Source: Sipunculus nudus (lineage: Eukaryota > Annelida > Sipuncula > Golfingiida > Sipunculidae). From it: a stretch of DNA of 64,000 nt. Below, piece after piece: positions 1-11,648 of the stretch. The notes below the pieces were generated by a model that had not been told where the DNA came from, ran no database searches, and was given only the letters and a program-made list of their open reading frames with translations. The stretch spans positions 39,067,558 through 39,131,557 of the forward strand of contig CM049310.1 in assembly GCA_026874595.1 (NCBI GenBank), given 5' to 3'. The translations under genes were made by a program, and so were the position numbers. Within the stretch, counting starts at the first letter, position 1. Every line of letters begins with the position of its first letter.

Positions 1-363
1 TTGGCAGGGTTTACCAATCTTTATATTAATGCAAGTGAGGAGTTAACACGTATACCTGTTTATGTATGTCTCTAGTCTATGGACTACATATGGATTTATA
101 ATTCATTAAATAAATTGTGGCGTTCAGTAGGCCCAATTAATTAACATTATTAATGCACAGTGAAACATATATATTCATATGCATGTGCCAACCTTTCACA
201 CTGATGATGTCAGTTTTACACATCATGTTTTAGTAGTTTGTTTACCATATGTGTCTCTCTTTGTTTAAATGTGGTTTATTTAACGTACATTAATAAATAC
301 ATTATTTGTTGTAAATTAATTTGATATTTAATTTGATATTTGCTCACAATAAATAAAGCCTGA

Positions 364-528
364 AGTAGCTACAATATCTACCGCTTGGCCATGACTGGCA
401 TGGGTAGCGCTACAGGGTACTCCATTGCGAGTTTACCCTATGGATCATTGGACAGATCTGTCAAAAAACGCGTGGATCATATTCCTTATGTAGACAATTA
501 TAACCCCTACATATTTTCATTATTATAG
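364..528 (+). pseudogene. coding-like fragment, inverted twin of 1510-1630
   Basis: An open frame of about 54 codons runs from just after a TGA at 361 to a TAG at 526-528. It has no start codon of its own, so it would be an exon or a gene fragment. Its core reads YRLAMTGMGSATGYSI then SLPYGS. A related peptide, YRLTMVGMNSATGYSI then SLPYGS, is encoded on the opposite strand near 1538-1610. Differences between the two include many that keep or conserve the amino acid, which suggests former coding sequence. I do not recognise the family. It could also be a piece of a dispersed repeat. Confidence 0.35.
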
Positions 529-1509
529 ATGTTTAGACTCCATTAATTGGTATACTGCTAAATGATCAGTATGTCTGGAAGTATAGCCTATTGAAGAAAA
601 TGAGACATTCTTCTTCTCCACTTTGCTTTTGGTACCTTCAGGTTGTAACAACAAAATTGAACTCCGGGAGCTTGCATAAAGGTACGCTCTTTACACAGCG
701 CTTTACCTATAGGGCTACTTCTTATATCGTAAGGCGCTGTTTGTTGTGACCTCGTATCCTGCTTTGCAACACCAGAGGGGAGCACTGTATTTTTGTCCAA
801 TCAGATGAAACTTTGTGCTGGAAGACAAAGCCAAGCGAGGAATACACGGAGCCAATCAAATTCATTTCTTTTTGAGTGACAGCTCATCCCCCAGCGTAAC
901 CGTCTAAACAGGCCACAGGCTCAGAGAGAATTGCCCCTGACGTGGTTTGCTTAGGGCCTTGGGCACATAGAATGCTCGGCCGTAGAGCTGTAATTCAAAC
1001 GAAACGTAACAACAAAGGCTTCCTGCACACCTCGCTGGCTGGTTTCAGTTCTGCAGACAACAGATACATGGCTACGCTAACACAGTCATAATGTCATAAT
1101 CGAATCGGTCGATGATGCGAGAATGCAGAGGGAGCAATTTAAATTCGACCGGAAACTCATCAAACGGCGCTTGAAGTGCGGCAATGGGCGGAGCCAGGAT
1201 GCCTGTCGAGTGTTTGTTTATTGGCATCTGATTGTCTGCTTGTCACATCGTACGCACGTTTATTTCAGTGGCCAACAAACCGCCATCTGGTGTCTAAATA
1301 TATCATAAACGGTCAAAGCTGGCAGCGTGAAAATCAGTTGCTTCTTTAGAAGCGCAAGATTTCCGCTGCCTCGGGAGCGTAGCATAAAGGGTGAAAGCTG
1401 CTTCACAGACGCATATTTATATGATATATTGATGCAGCTTGACTACATATTACGTTTATTTTTATAAACCATTAATGGAATGACTTTCTACCAACAACAA
1501 GCGCTAGAA
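529..1509. other. anonymous non-coding stretch between inverted fragments
   Basis: Short frames only, none with a recognisable domain. Somewhat less AT-rich than its surroundings, with two CCAAT-type motifs near 817 and 853. It lies between two inverted coding-like fragments, so it may be the interior of a repeat or a rearranged gene locus. Nothing more can be supported. Confidence 0.4.
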
Positions 1510-1630
1510 CTACATGTGAATACTACATTGCGATCCGTAGGGTAAACTCTCAATGGAGTAGCCCGTAGCGCTATTCATGCCAACCATGGTCAGGCGGTAG
1601 TTCTGCATGTAGCCAGACATGGGGTCTATT
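1510..1630 (-). pseudogene. coding-like fragment, inverted twin of 364-528
   Basis: On the minus strand this encodes YMQNYRLTMVGMNSATGYSI followed by ESLPYGS, closely related to the plus-strand peptide at 364-528. The longer open frame extending to 1704 is produced by a TATTAC hexamer array and is not real coding. Probably an exon remnant or part of a dispersed repeat. Family unknown. Confidence 0.35.
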
Positions 1631-1772
1631 ACAGTTGTTCTATTACTATTACTATTACTATTACTTTCAATTTCTGATATTACTATTACTATTACTATTA
1701 CCACATTTTATCTTCTATTACTATTACTATTACTATTACTGGGGTATCTATTACTATTACTATTACTATTAC
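1625..1772. repeat. TATTAC hexanucleotide microsatellite
   Basis: Several runs of TATTAC units broken by short spacers. The same hexamer recurs at 3590-3712 in the same strand sense. Confidence 0.9.
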
Positions 1773-1974
1773 ATAAACTGATGGGAGGATTCTAGACTTT
1801 GCGCAGCAATGAGTGCTATAAACTAGCACTGCAATCACATTTTTATATTATATATTAATATTAGAAGCACCTATATCATCCAGTTACCTACACAATTTTC
1901 TTATACTGTGTCTGTCATTAACTATAAACCTAATGATACTGGAGATCTTAATTATTTCAGCTTCTTTTATTCTG

Positions 1975-1977
<3 letters not shown>

Positions 1978-2023
<46 letters not shown>

Positions 2024-2036
2024 ATATATATATATA
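1978..2036. repeat. (TA)n microsatellite
   Basis: Nearly pure TA dinucleotide run with one TC interruption. Confidence 0.95.
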
Positions 2037-2039
2037 TTT

Positions 2040-3589
2040 TGAAACCTCAATGATTATTGGGGCGTTTCAAGTCGAAATTATAAGATAATTGTATGAACTC
2101 TTGAATACATGTAATTTAAAAGCAACCCATTGTAAAGACCCTGGCATATGTAAAATATTGATTTATAATTTTAGGCATACTTGTACATTTTTTATTATTT
2201 TCATATATATTTCACATAAATTTATTTTATAGTGAATACTTCTGTTAAGATTTAATCTTCTTTCGCATAATTAATAAATAAAGTTTTCAGTGTAACTAAA
2301 AATGGTCTCCAAAGGAATTATTCATGATTATGTCATATTAATATTTAATATCAAAGCTGACAATTTAGTCCTTTATGTATGTATCAGGAGAGGAATTTTG
2401 GTAGGGCTGTGTCCTGTTTCTATTGTTTACATCAAGATTCTGGACAGATTCTAAACTGGAGACAAAAGTACCCCATCTTCTCAAGTGTATGTATGTTCAT
2501 TTGTATATGATGCCATGTTTTATTTTATCACATAGTACATCTTGAGAGTGAACAGAGAGGTGGTAAACTTTACAATAATGGTAGCATGCATGGCTTTTAT
2601 TCTTCAGGCATGCCCTTCTTCATTGCAGAAAAACCAGCATAGAATAATTTAGGAATATGGAGAGTGATTTAAACTTATATCAATTTTACAAAACAAATAA
2701 AATATTATTTATATCACTTTCACAATTAATTTGGTATGCAACAATCTTATACTTTAAATTTTGTACATAACAGGATCTAATTATTTGATATCAAAATTTC
2801 AGATATTAAATAATAAAATATTAACAGTTACTTATATTCTCATATTATATAATCAAATAAATTAATATCATTTAATTTTTAAAATATAAATTAACATAAT
2901 TTTAGATACTGAATGAAGGTCTGCAAAATTGGTACTATGAAATAACAGACAAGTATTAAAAGAATTATTTTAAAAGAATATTTATATAAATTAAATAGAT
3001 AATACATGTGCCTGCAGTATGACTTTATCAAAGTGACTGTAGTACTGGTATGAGTTTATATAGCATTGTAGGCTTCCATACGTTACGGGTAGTGAAAACA
3101 CCATAAGCTTATCATGCACTGCAACTACATCTGGTTCCATATTCTATTTTTCTTAAATGTGTGTTATTGCAATCTGTATGATTAAAATGCAAACTGGCTT
3201 TTGAAAATAAATCTAGGTACATTTCAGAATATGCATATGGATTGATGGATGTGATATAAGATGTACATGTCAATATAATAATACACAATTTATCTGTCAC
3301 ATAACATCAAACAGTCCTCTGTTTATCCATGGTTTACTAATCAAAGGTCAGATTGTGCCAGGTTACCTATTTGGCTGTGACCTGCTCTGTCCAGTACTCT
3401 TATGTAATTAGCACCAGTGGTCACCAACAGTGTGGCAGCTGGCCCATGCTTGCCTCAACAATAGGCACTTCCTGGGCAATTGCTGGACAAGAATTGAGTG
3501 TGTTCAGCATTATTTGCTGATATGCTTCATGATCAAGGGGCTCACAGGAAGTAATAGAAAGTAATATGTATTACTCTATTACTTTGCCT
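2040..3589. other. AT-rich non-coding stretch
   Basis: Very AT-rich, with no frame showing codon-like structure or a recognisable domain on either strand. No terminal repeats seen. Confidence 0.5.
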
Positions 3590-3712
3590 TCTGTTTCTAT
3601 TACTTTTACTATTACAGCTAAAATTTTTGAGTCTATTACTATTACTATTACTATTACATGGAAAAAGCTGTAATAGTCTATTACTATTACTATTACTTAT
3701 TACTATTACCCC
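3590..3712. repeat. TATTAC hexanucleotide microsatellite, second array
   Basis: TATTAC runs matching those at 1625-1772. An open frame of Leu-rich residues here is only a translation of the repeat. Confidence 0.9.
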
Positions 3713-4699
3713 ATGTCTGCATGTAGCTAAGACTCAAGTTAAAAACGCCAGGTTCCTAATGGATGCCTGTAATATCCATCTTCTCTCCCCAGTGTCCTCT
3801 ATTATTTTACCAGGGTCAAGTTTAAAATATGTAAATAAATCACTATTGTCTACGTCTAGTCGTCTACCACAGAAATGAAACTGCGTGATCAGACTAATCT
3901 CTTTCAAACTTTCCATGAGGACGGGGATAGGCATAAATGTGTGAAAGAGAAAATTAGTTTATATCTGTTTTTAATGCAAACCGTTTGTCTCAACGACCCG
4001 AACAAAGAATTTTTGAAAATATATAAAAAATAAGGAATACAATGCGAATGCACTTCTTGCACAGCTAAACATTGTGACAGAGGCCACTATGAAGATACAA
4101 GGATTATCCTGACACAGCTAGCCACTGTTGAAAAAATGTTATTTCTTATAAAAATCTGAGACACAAAACACATATATATATATAGCTATAATATGAAATG
4201 TCGCTGCTCTGTCCGTTAGATTAATGCAGATGTTTATCAGACTTTTGCATTTAGATAGGAATTTATGTTTCGGTGTAACTGGCTTGATTGTTAAGCCAAA
4301 ATTATATAGAATGGCCAGTCTGAAAACCGTGATTAATAGAAATAAGCATTAATTTGGGTGGCGCCAGCAATCGTTTCCGCAACTGATATCTTGTCCAAGA
4401 GCAACAGGCAGCACAAATTCGGTGGTATAACCCATGCTGTCATAATTGAAAAATCGGATTCTGTACGGTTCTACCGTCCATATATACGGATGACACATGT
4501 AGATATCCGGTCATAAAGGGGTATGTTTTACCCGTGCGAACTTCGAAGAAAGGAATCTTATCATTGGTCAGCAATTAAGCATGTTTTGCTTGCAGCGAAC
4601 TTTGAAGTCTCTTAATTTGTTGTATTTTGGACGCCTTACCACCAACCTACATGATTGTTACCGAGATTTGACGAAGTACACGCGTTAAGTCCATTGTAT

Positions 4700-4761
<62 letters not shown>

Positions 4762-5236
4762 TGATGTTATTTAAACCTACTTGGTCAAAATTAATGAGCC
4801 AGTTTCGGTCAAATTTCTCTAAATGAAAAATCACACCATAATACTGGCGCGTCGCTCCCGATCCCTTGAATTTCACTTCCTTTATATATTCAACCTTTCT
4901 TATTATCATAAAACTACCCCAGTGAAACATGAGAGAGAAAATAAATGAGCTTGAAGTTGTCAACGTTTTGTTGCAAGGTTATTGTTTTTTTTAATCGCAA
5001 CTTAAACCAAGCATTTTTGGAGATAGTCTAAAGAATTAAAACTAACATTTTCTAAAAATTTCTTAAATTTATAAAAGAAAAATGCAAAAGGTAACATATT
5101 CCTGGATTTTCTAAGTATTATTCAAATATAACTCCCCCCCCCCCCCCCCCCGAGGGATATGTCACTGCCAATTAAATTAGAGTTCGTACTGTACATACAT
5201 GCATTTATGTAAAGCTAATTAAATTGATTAATATAA
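3713..5236. other. non-coding stretch with simple repeats
   Basis: No gene recognised. It contains a (TA)n run at about 4695-4760 and an 18-base C run at 5134-5151. An open frame across the TA run (Tyr-Ile repeats) is an artefact of the microsatellite. Confidence 0.5.
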
Positions 5237-7090
5237 CCAGAATACGGAAAGTCGACAAGCGACTAATTGTATCCGCGAAATCAAATCACAGAGCCACGGG
5301 TAAAATAAGGCATTGAATGTTCCTGAGATGACATGACTCCAAATTTGTGGCATCAGTGATGCCAACCATATATGTGCAGTTGTCACCAAAACAGATCTAC
5401 AAATAAATAAACCATGCAAAATTTCAGGCTGAGACACCAATCCATTACTTAGAAAAAGTGCATCAATGTTTTCTATAAAACCGGAACAGCAGGTGGCGCC
5501 ACCCGTCTGGTCTACAACAAAGCTGTATGTAACGGGAGCCTGTCACCATAACTGCTTTATCGTAGGCCAGCATCATTTTCAGTACTTCTCACTCTTCAGT
5601 TTATAGTCCGTTATATAGTCGTTATATATACTTCCGTTTTCTAGTCGGGCATCGTTGTAACTTTTCATTTAATTGGTACATAATGTCCCAGGGTTTTCCA
5701 TGAACTGTGACCTCTTTTTATTGGTTATTTTTCTTTAAGTTGTCACAGCGCCACCTGTAGCCGGGTATATTTATTTAAGCGTTCGAATGTCAGGTGACGC
5801 CACTCTGGCATTTGAACTTTGAGGACAGCACGTCCCTCAATTGTGCTTCTATAACATTTTTCAGGTGAGCGTGTTCGTTATTCATATTTTGTTCACCAAT
5901 TAAATATAGTTAATAGTAATTTTCGGTGAACTGGTTATAATTTCTAGGAACGTGAGTTACGTTTTATATGCACGGCCGTGGCGAAACCTTACAAGTAATA
6001 ATAAGGCCACGTTATTGGTAATAGTTAATGACCAGTTCGACCTTGGCGCCACGTTGTTGGTATTAGTGCCTAGTTAGGCCATGGGGCCATGACATTAATA
6101 AATATAACATCATGTCATGTAACTGTATCTTTCTGTATATTTTTGCCATGTCGCATGGACCTGATAGTTTTACTTTATGTTTATTGTAAGTTCATAATAT
6201 TGCACAAAGTTAAGACTGGCATTCGACCTTAGAGGACAGCACGTCCCTCAATTGTGCTTCTATAACATTTTTCAGAATAAAGCCATGGGTCACACGTATT
6301 GTCCCGGGTCGCCTTTTTCATCACGCCTATGTGTGCCTGTTGAGCCCCGTCACATATACAAGACGGATAAACATGCAAAATTTCAAGCCATCCATCCACT
6401 CCTCAGATATGAGCGATTTTTACCCAAAGCAAACGGACAGATGGACATCACGCGAAAACAATTGCAGATGGCGCCACCAGTCTTGAAAACAAGATGGAAG
6501 ATCCAAGAAATATGAACATGCACAATTTAAGGCCAATACGGCAAACCATTCTTGAGGAAAGGGCATCAATGTACTATACGAAAACGGGAAGGTAGGTGGC
6601 CCCATCTGTCTGGTCTACGATAAAACTCTCCGAGATGGGTAGAAATGCCAAATTTCCAACCAACAAAATTAACCACTCCTTAGATATGAGCAATTTTCAC
6701 CCAAAGCTAACACACGGATGAATGCCACGCAAGGATGTTTGCAGATGGCGCCACTAGTATTTAGTACGAGATGAAGAAATCCAAGATCTATGGACAAGCA
6801 ACATTTCAGACCAATACATTGAATCACTCCTTAGATATGAGCAATTTTCACCCGGTATTACCCGGTCTCGAGTACTCGAGTATTCCTTTCAGCCCAACCA
6901 AGATCTATGGACAAGCAATATTTCAAACTAATACATTGAATCACACCTTAAATATGAGCAATTTTCACCCAAAGCAAACCTACGGATGGACGCCACGCGA
7001 AAACGATTGCAGATGGTGCAACCAGTCTTGAGTACGAGATATAGGTATCCAAGATCTATGGTCATGCACAATTTCAGCCCAATACATTGA
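5237..7090. repeat. diverged GGTGGCGCC-family repeat split by a solo LTR
   Basis: The left part (5237-5527) begins with AGAATACGGAAAGTCGACAA and carries AGGTGGCGCCACCC at about 5491. The right part (6355-7090) resumes the family with several ~130-150 bp units containing GCAGATGGCGCCAC or close variants (6464, 6741, 7009) and phrases such as GATATGAGCAATTTTCACCC. The same family forms the arrays at 24.6-28.1 kb and 52.7-53.4 kb. The interruption at 5528-6354 has LTR-like ends, so the LTR inserted into a pre-existing repeat. Confidence 0.65.
5528..6354 (+). mobile_element. solo LTR of a Ty3-like family
   Basis: The segment starts TGTAACGGGAGCC and ends GCCCCGTCACA. Its ends are an imperfect inverted pair (TGTAACGGG against TGTGACGGG), very like those of the LTR at 56578-57346 (TGTAACGG...CCGTTACA). 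It holds a TATA-like TATTTAAG near 5772 and an AATAAA at 6276-6281. A 60-bp direct repeat (5805-5864 and 6216-6275) encloses a segment beginning GTGAGCG and ending TTTTTCAG, like an intron. No pol sequence follows, and the flanking sequence on both sides belongs to the GGTGGCGCC repeat family, so this is a solo LTR. Four-base flanks TGTA/TATA are only a partial target duplication. The orientation is taken from TATA and AATAAA. Confidence 0.6.
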
Positions 7091-9865
7091 ACCAATCCCG
7101 ATAAACGCCCCGACGGGCGGCTAATTTTTCTCCGGCAGAACATCGGGTATTACCAGTCCGCCCGTGGAAAAACCCCTGGGAATGCTCTAAGAATAGACTG
7201 TTAGCTTGGGAAAATTACGTTAAATATGACGTCCCGGCAATGGTCTGAAATTGGCCGTTGTCCTAGAGAACGGTGGTCCCAGGAACGGCGGTCCCAGATT
7301 TGCCCGTGGGTATAAATTTGGCCGTTGTCATAAATTTGACAACGGTAAAATCGGTTTTTTTGGATAAGTAGTAGCACGTGATCACAGGCGTGTTGGGACG
7401 GACAACGTGTATAACCGTGTAATAGTGCAAATGAAAGCCGGGGATGGTATTTAGTGCCAGTTAGGTAGTTTTGACCTGGGTCGGGAGATGGACTTTTGTA
7501 GCCATGGAAAATCAGGGCTGACTATGGTCATGGATGACCACGGGTGCCGTGGACTATTCACCGCGCTGGTACTGTACGGTTGTGCCAGCTCTCTTTTAGC
7601 TTGTAGGTAGTAGGAACCGGGGCTTTTATTAGAGGGATTTAGCGTAAACGTAGTGCTGGTCAGCTGGGTTTTAGTGGGATATTTAGGAAGTAGGAAATAG
7701 ATTTTGACAGAGAATTTTATGGGTTCTTGTTGGGATTTTAATGACATTTTAGTTGGAAAGTTATGACTTTGTGGATACAATTCAGACTTTATCAATTTAG
7801 ACTTATGGTTCCACCTGGGGAGATTGTGTTACCTAAGGGTTGATGAGGGAATTCTTCATGGTTTGTCAACTGTATAATAGTTGTACATTAAATGTATTAA
7901 ACTTTATTTTTTGTCTTGGATTTTATTGGAGAGACATTGCGTAACGACAGAGATGGTGTCGCAAATTGGCATGAATGCGCGATTTCCCCTTTATTTTCCA
8001 GTTTCTAAAATCAGACGGTTTAACAATTTACATTTGCCATGCATTCATTTATTTCTTTAGTTAGTTTAATAATTTATACCCTTTTGTTTCTACTGGGAGG
8101 GGGTGGTTTTTCTCCCCGAGCACACACCGTAGTTTGTCGTGTCCCCTACACCCCCCTCCCTTGTGCGCCCACCGTCCGGACCCGAGCCGGCCCGGGGGCG
8201 TTACGGCTACTCCGCCTCTGGGTGGCCCGACTTTCAGTCCGTCGGCCCCCGGGGCCGGGTGAAAACGGCGCGCGTAACAATATTATAGGCCTGTAACTGA
8301 TGGGTTGTGCCACTCAACAGTTGTCACATAGCTCTTCTATGACCAATGCCCGCTTCTGGTCTTGAAGTACAAGGAACGATGCCAAGTGAGGCCGGGTAAT
8401 TTCCCATGCATATTTTTCCACAAATCTTGAGAATTTTTATATTATTTTAAAATACATGCTATAAATTGGCATTTATGGGTATTTTTTTATAATATAAGCT
8501 CTAAATAATTTACGTGGCTAAAGGGTAACTGAGTGGTAGTCACCAGTCAAATTGAACTTTCTTGCAAACACTGCCACCACTTTTTTTTGCCTAAGAATAC
8601 TCAGATCACAGGGAGCTGCCCCCCCCCCCCCCCCCAGCTATGACAATGTACGGGGTTTCCATTACTCACTATTACTTCTCAATCTATCTATAAATATTAC
8701 TTCAACACATTTTTTCATCTGTTAATATTACATGGGTTCTATAATACTTCACTATAAAAGAAGGGACAGCATACCCACACCATGCTCTTTACAATACCCA
8801 ATCCCCATTTGGATGGTTCATTGGGCATTACCCTATCACTCCAGAAAAATCCCCCCCAGCTCCGCCACCTCTGCTTGTCACTGAGATAAAGGTACTATAA
8901 CCCTTACCCTGGAACGACCGTGACGGCAATTCATCGTCCGGTGACCGGCGGATGCAAGGGACATGGGGATAAACGCTCCAAAGAGTAAAACGTTTAGAAT
9001 TTAAATAACAAGTTTACCTTCATACACAGTTAAACTGAACATACATTACAGAGCAATTAAGCTTGTATTTTTTAGTTATTAAAGATGCTTAATATATAAT
9101 TAACTCTCCAACATCATCTGTGTCAAATCGCTGGATATCTACTGCTAGCGGGCAATAAAACATGCTACTATGAGTGATATGAAACAGAAAACGCATGCCT
9201 CATGGCAAGGCGCACAGTTAAACTAATGAACCCACGCGGTCACGCGGGTAACTATTTCTTTCCCGGGGGACATTTAAATTCTTCCTGATGGCGCCAATGT
9301 AAACTGCCACGGGGATTAAAAAGTGCAATCGGGGATAATCTATCTGCATCCTATAATTTTTGCAATAGTACTAAATCAATGACCAGGTCACGTTTTAATT
9401 TCACTTGTAAATAACCCTTGTTACATAAGCCAACCAACCAGGCTCTGCCAGGTTGGGGATTTTGGCAGGCTAGGAAGATCAAATAAGAGAAGAGTACCAG
9501 CCTATTCGTTTATAAACGAAGAAAGAGGAAGCTTTAACGGTAAAATATTATACATTAAAGCATGTAACTTACCCGACAGAAAGTTAACAGACAAGTTCCA
9601 GAGGTAGAAGTAGAGTACATTTTACACTCAGCAGCAATGTTCACTATATAAACTCTCTGCTCCAGTAGCGGCTTATGACAATTAAAACATATCCGATTCA
9701 GTATAATTTTATTCCACTGAAAAATTGACATAACAGAAAGTTATGCCTTTCTAACTGCTGGCCAGTAAGTCATTTCTTTGTGCAAATGGGCAGACATATT
9801 ATATGAACATGTGCTTTTTTATACATGTGAAAAGTGTAACCAGTGAACTAATATTTTGGAAAAAT

Positions 9866-9866
<1 letters not shown>
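7091..9866. other. anonymous non-coding stretch
   Basis: No gene supported. A minus-strand frame at 7451-7795 (114 codons) has no recognisable motif. A local GC-rich patch lies at about 8100-8270 and a 17-base C run at 8619-8635. Related phrases such as GGCCGTTGTC recur at about 7253 and 7320, suggesting an old repeat. Confidence 0.45.
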
Positions 9867-9937
<71 letters not shown>

Positions 9938-9948
9938 TAGATAGATAT
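9867..9948. repeat. (GT)n(TA)n(GATA)n microsatellite
   Basis: A short GT run, a long TA run and three GATA units directly beside the left end of the Tigger-like element. Confidence 0.95.
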
Positions 9949-9952
9949 TATA

Positions 9953-10984
9953 CAGTAAAACCTCGGTATTATGACAACCAATGGGACCACGATTAAGTAG
10001 TTGCATTTCAGAGGTGGTCGCTATCACGGGTCTAACTTTATGTGCTCTGTGACGGGCCCGTAACTATTCAATATAATTTTGAATTACTGATTGGGGTTTT
10101 TTTACATCTTAATCTACATAATAAGACAGGAAATTAACACGTTATGTTTTTGTAACTTATTTTATAATATTGAAAAATGGGAAGGTCAAACTTGAAAAGA
10201 AAACAAACAAAAAAAATTATTGAAGCACATCTTCTCAAGCACAGCTACTGTTATTAACAATGTTACAACATGTACAATGAATTCCTGTAAGATATATAAA
10301 AATTGATATATTATAAACATTAGCCACAGAACAAACAAATCAGCCATTCTACATGGCCCTGATAAAGCCTATTTCCTGGGCAAAGTTGCTGACTCTGACA
10401 CTTGGCTTGCACAGCTTGCTCCTTCTGCTTGACCTCCAGCGCAGACATTTTACATCGCAGAGTTTATCAAGGAGTACTCAGTTACTCAGCAAATAGAGTT
10501 CATAAATAGTTCACCCAGTGGAGAGTTAAATACGAACCAATCATAAATTTTTATTTACAAGCTAGGAGCTTATGTATGAAGCATATGTATAGGCCTCGCA
10601 AAATGTAATGAACCATGACGTAAACATTCCTAACCTTGTGTAATCATCCGTGAACACACATCGATCTTTGCCCTGCACTTGTTTAACCGATATACTGACA
10701 CTAACTTATTAGCAATGAAATGCATTGTTTTGTGCCAGTCCCTCGGCTAAACCAGCAAGGCAATGGATGTTCACTTTGTACCAAGTGGTTGCATAATTGA
10801 GGTTTAGGTAACGTGTTTGGACCAAAATAATTGTGGTCGTAAAACGGAAAAAACGAGATGGCTGCTATTCCGAGTTTTAATTATTTGATATAAAGAGTGA
10901 ACAAAATCAGGTCCATGCCATGAAAGTTGTCGTAATTTTGAGGTGTTTTTTTTACTGAGGTGGTTGTAAAACAAGGTTTTACTG
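9953..10984. mobile_element. Tigger/pogo-like MITE
   Basis: The left end reads CAGTAAAACCTCGGTATTAT and continues GACAACC. The right end is the near-inverse, running ...GGTTGTAAAACAAGGTTTTACTG. Both ends are bounded by TA (9951-9952 and 10985-10986), the expected target duplication of the Tc1/mariner/pogo superfamily. CAGT-AAACCT-type termini are typical of pogo/Tigger elements. About 1.03 kb, with no transposase frame, so non-autonomous. The neighbouring TA microsatellite makes the TSD weak evidence on its own; the inverted ends carry the call. Confidence 0.8.
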
Positions 10985-10986
10985 TA

Positions 10987-11648
10987 TATATATATATATA
11001 TCTTAACCATCCAATAAATCAGTAAATTCTGTTTATGGTTCATTCCATTTTGCTTTTCCTTCACACACTTATGAGCTCAATGAGGGAGGGGTTGAAAAAT
11101 TAACATAATTTTAAATGTTTTATTTTAAAATACAATTCCTAAAGATAATCTAAAAATACATGATAGAACAAAATAATTGTAAACACATATTTCCTTGAGA
11201 AAAAAATTCAATACATCAAAATGACTATTTGTAAATGATTATTTTGTTGTTGTAAGAGTTTTATCATGTCTATCCCAGACAGAACGTTTAAAGATAAAAT
11301 GTGTTCTTCAATAAAATATGCTGCTGTATGCAACCCAATTACTAAAGTAATGGTTTAAAAATCTAAAAAAAAAATAGTATCGCCAAATATCAATTTTAAA
11401 CATAGTTCCACTTGGTGATTTATGTCACATTTTTTCAAAGATATAGGGGGAAATAGAAAAAAAGACTGCTTACCAATAATGTAAGTGGCCTTGAAATTAA
11501 ATGTGTAAAACATGTACCTTTAAAAATTGGGTTAACAAAACAGTATTTTTATACTTACTTACTAATACTATAGCTGATACAACCATCTGGTCTCATGATA
11601 CTAAACTAGTCTCCAAAAATATATAAATTTTAAAAATATGCATATTAT
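10987..11648. other. 3' flank of the ankyrin gene
   Basis: No coding frame. On the minus strand this lies downstream of the ankyrin-gene stop codon. A minus-strand AATAAA (plus-strand TTTATT, 11119-11124) is a possible poly(A) signal about 525 bp past the stop, but the choice of signal is unproven. Confidence 0.4.

Noticed and set aside
7451-7795. 114-codon minus-strand frame
   Set aside because: No motif, low-complexity Ser/Pro/Lys composition, no splice or promoter support.
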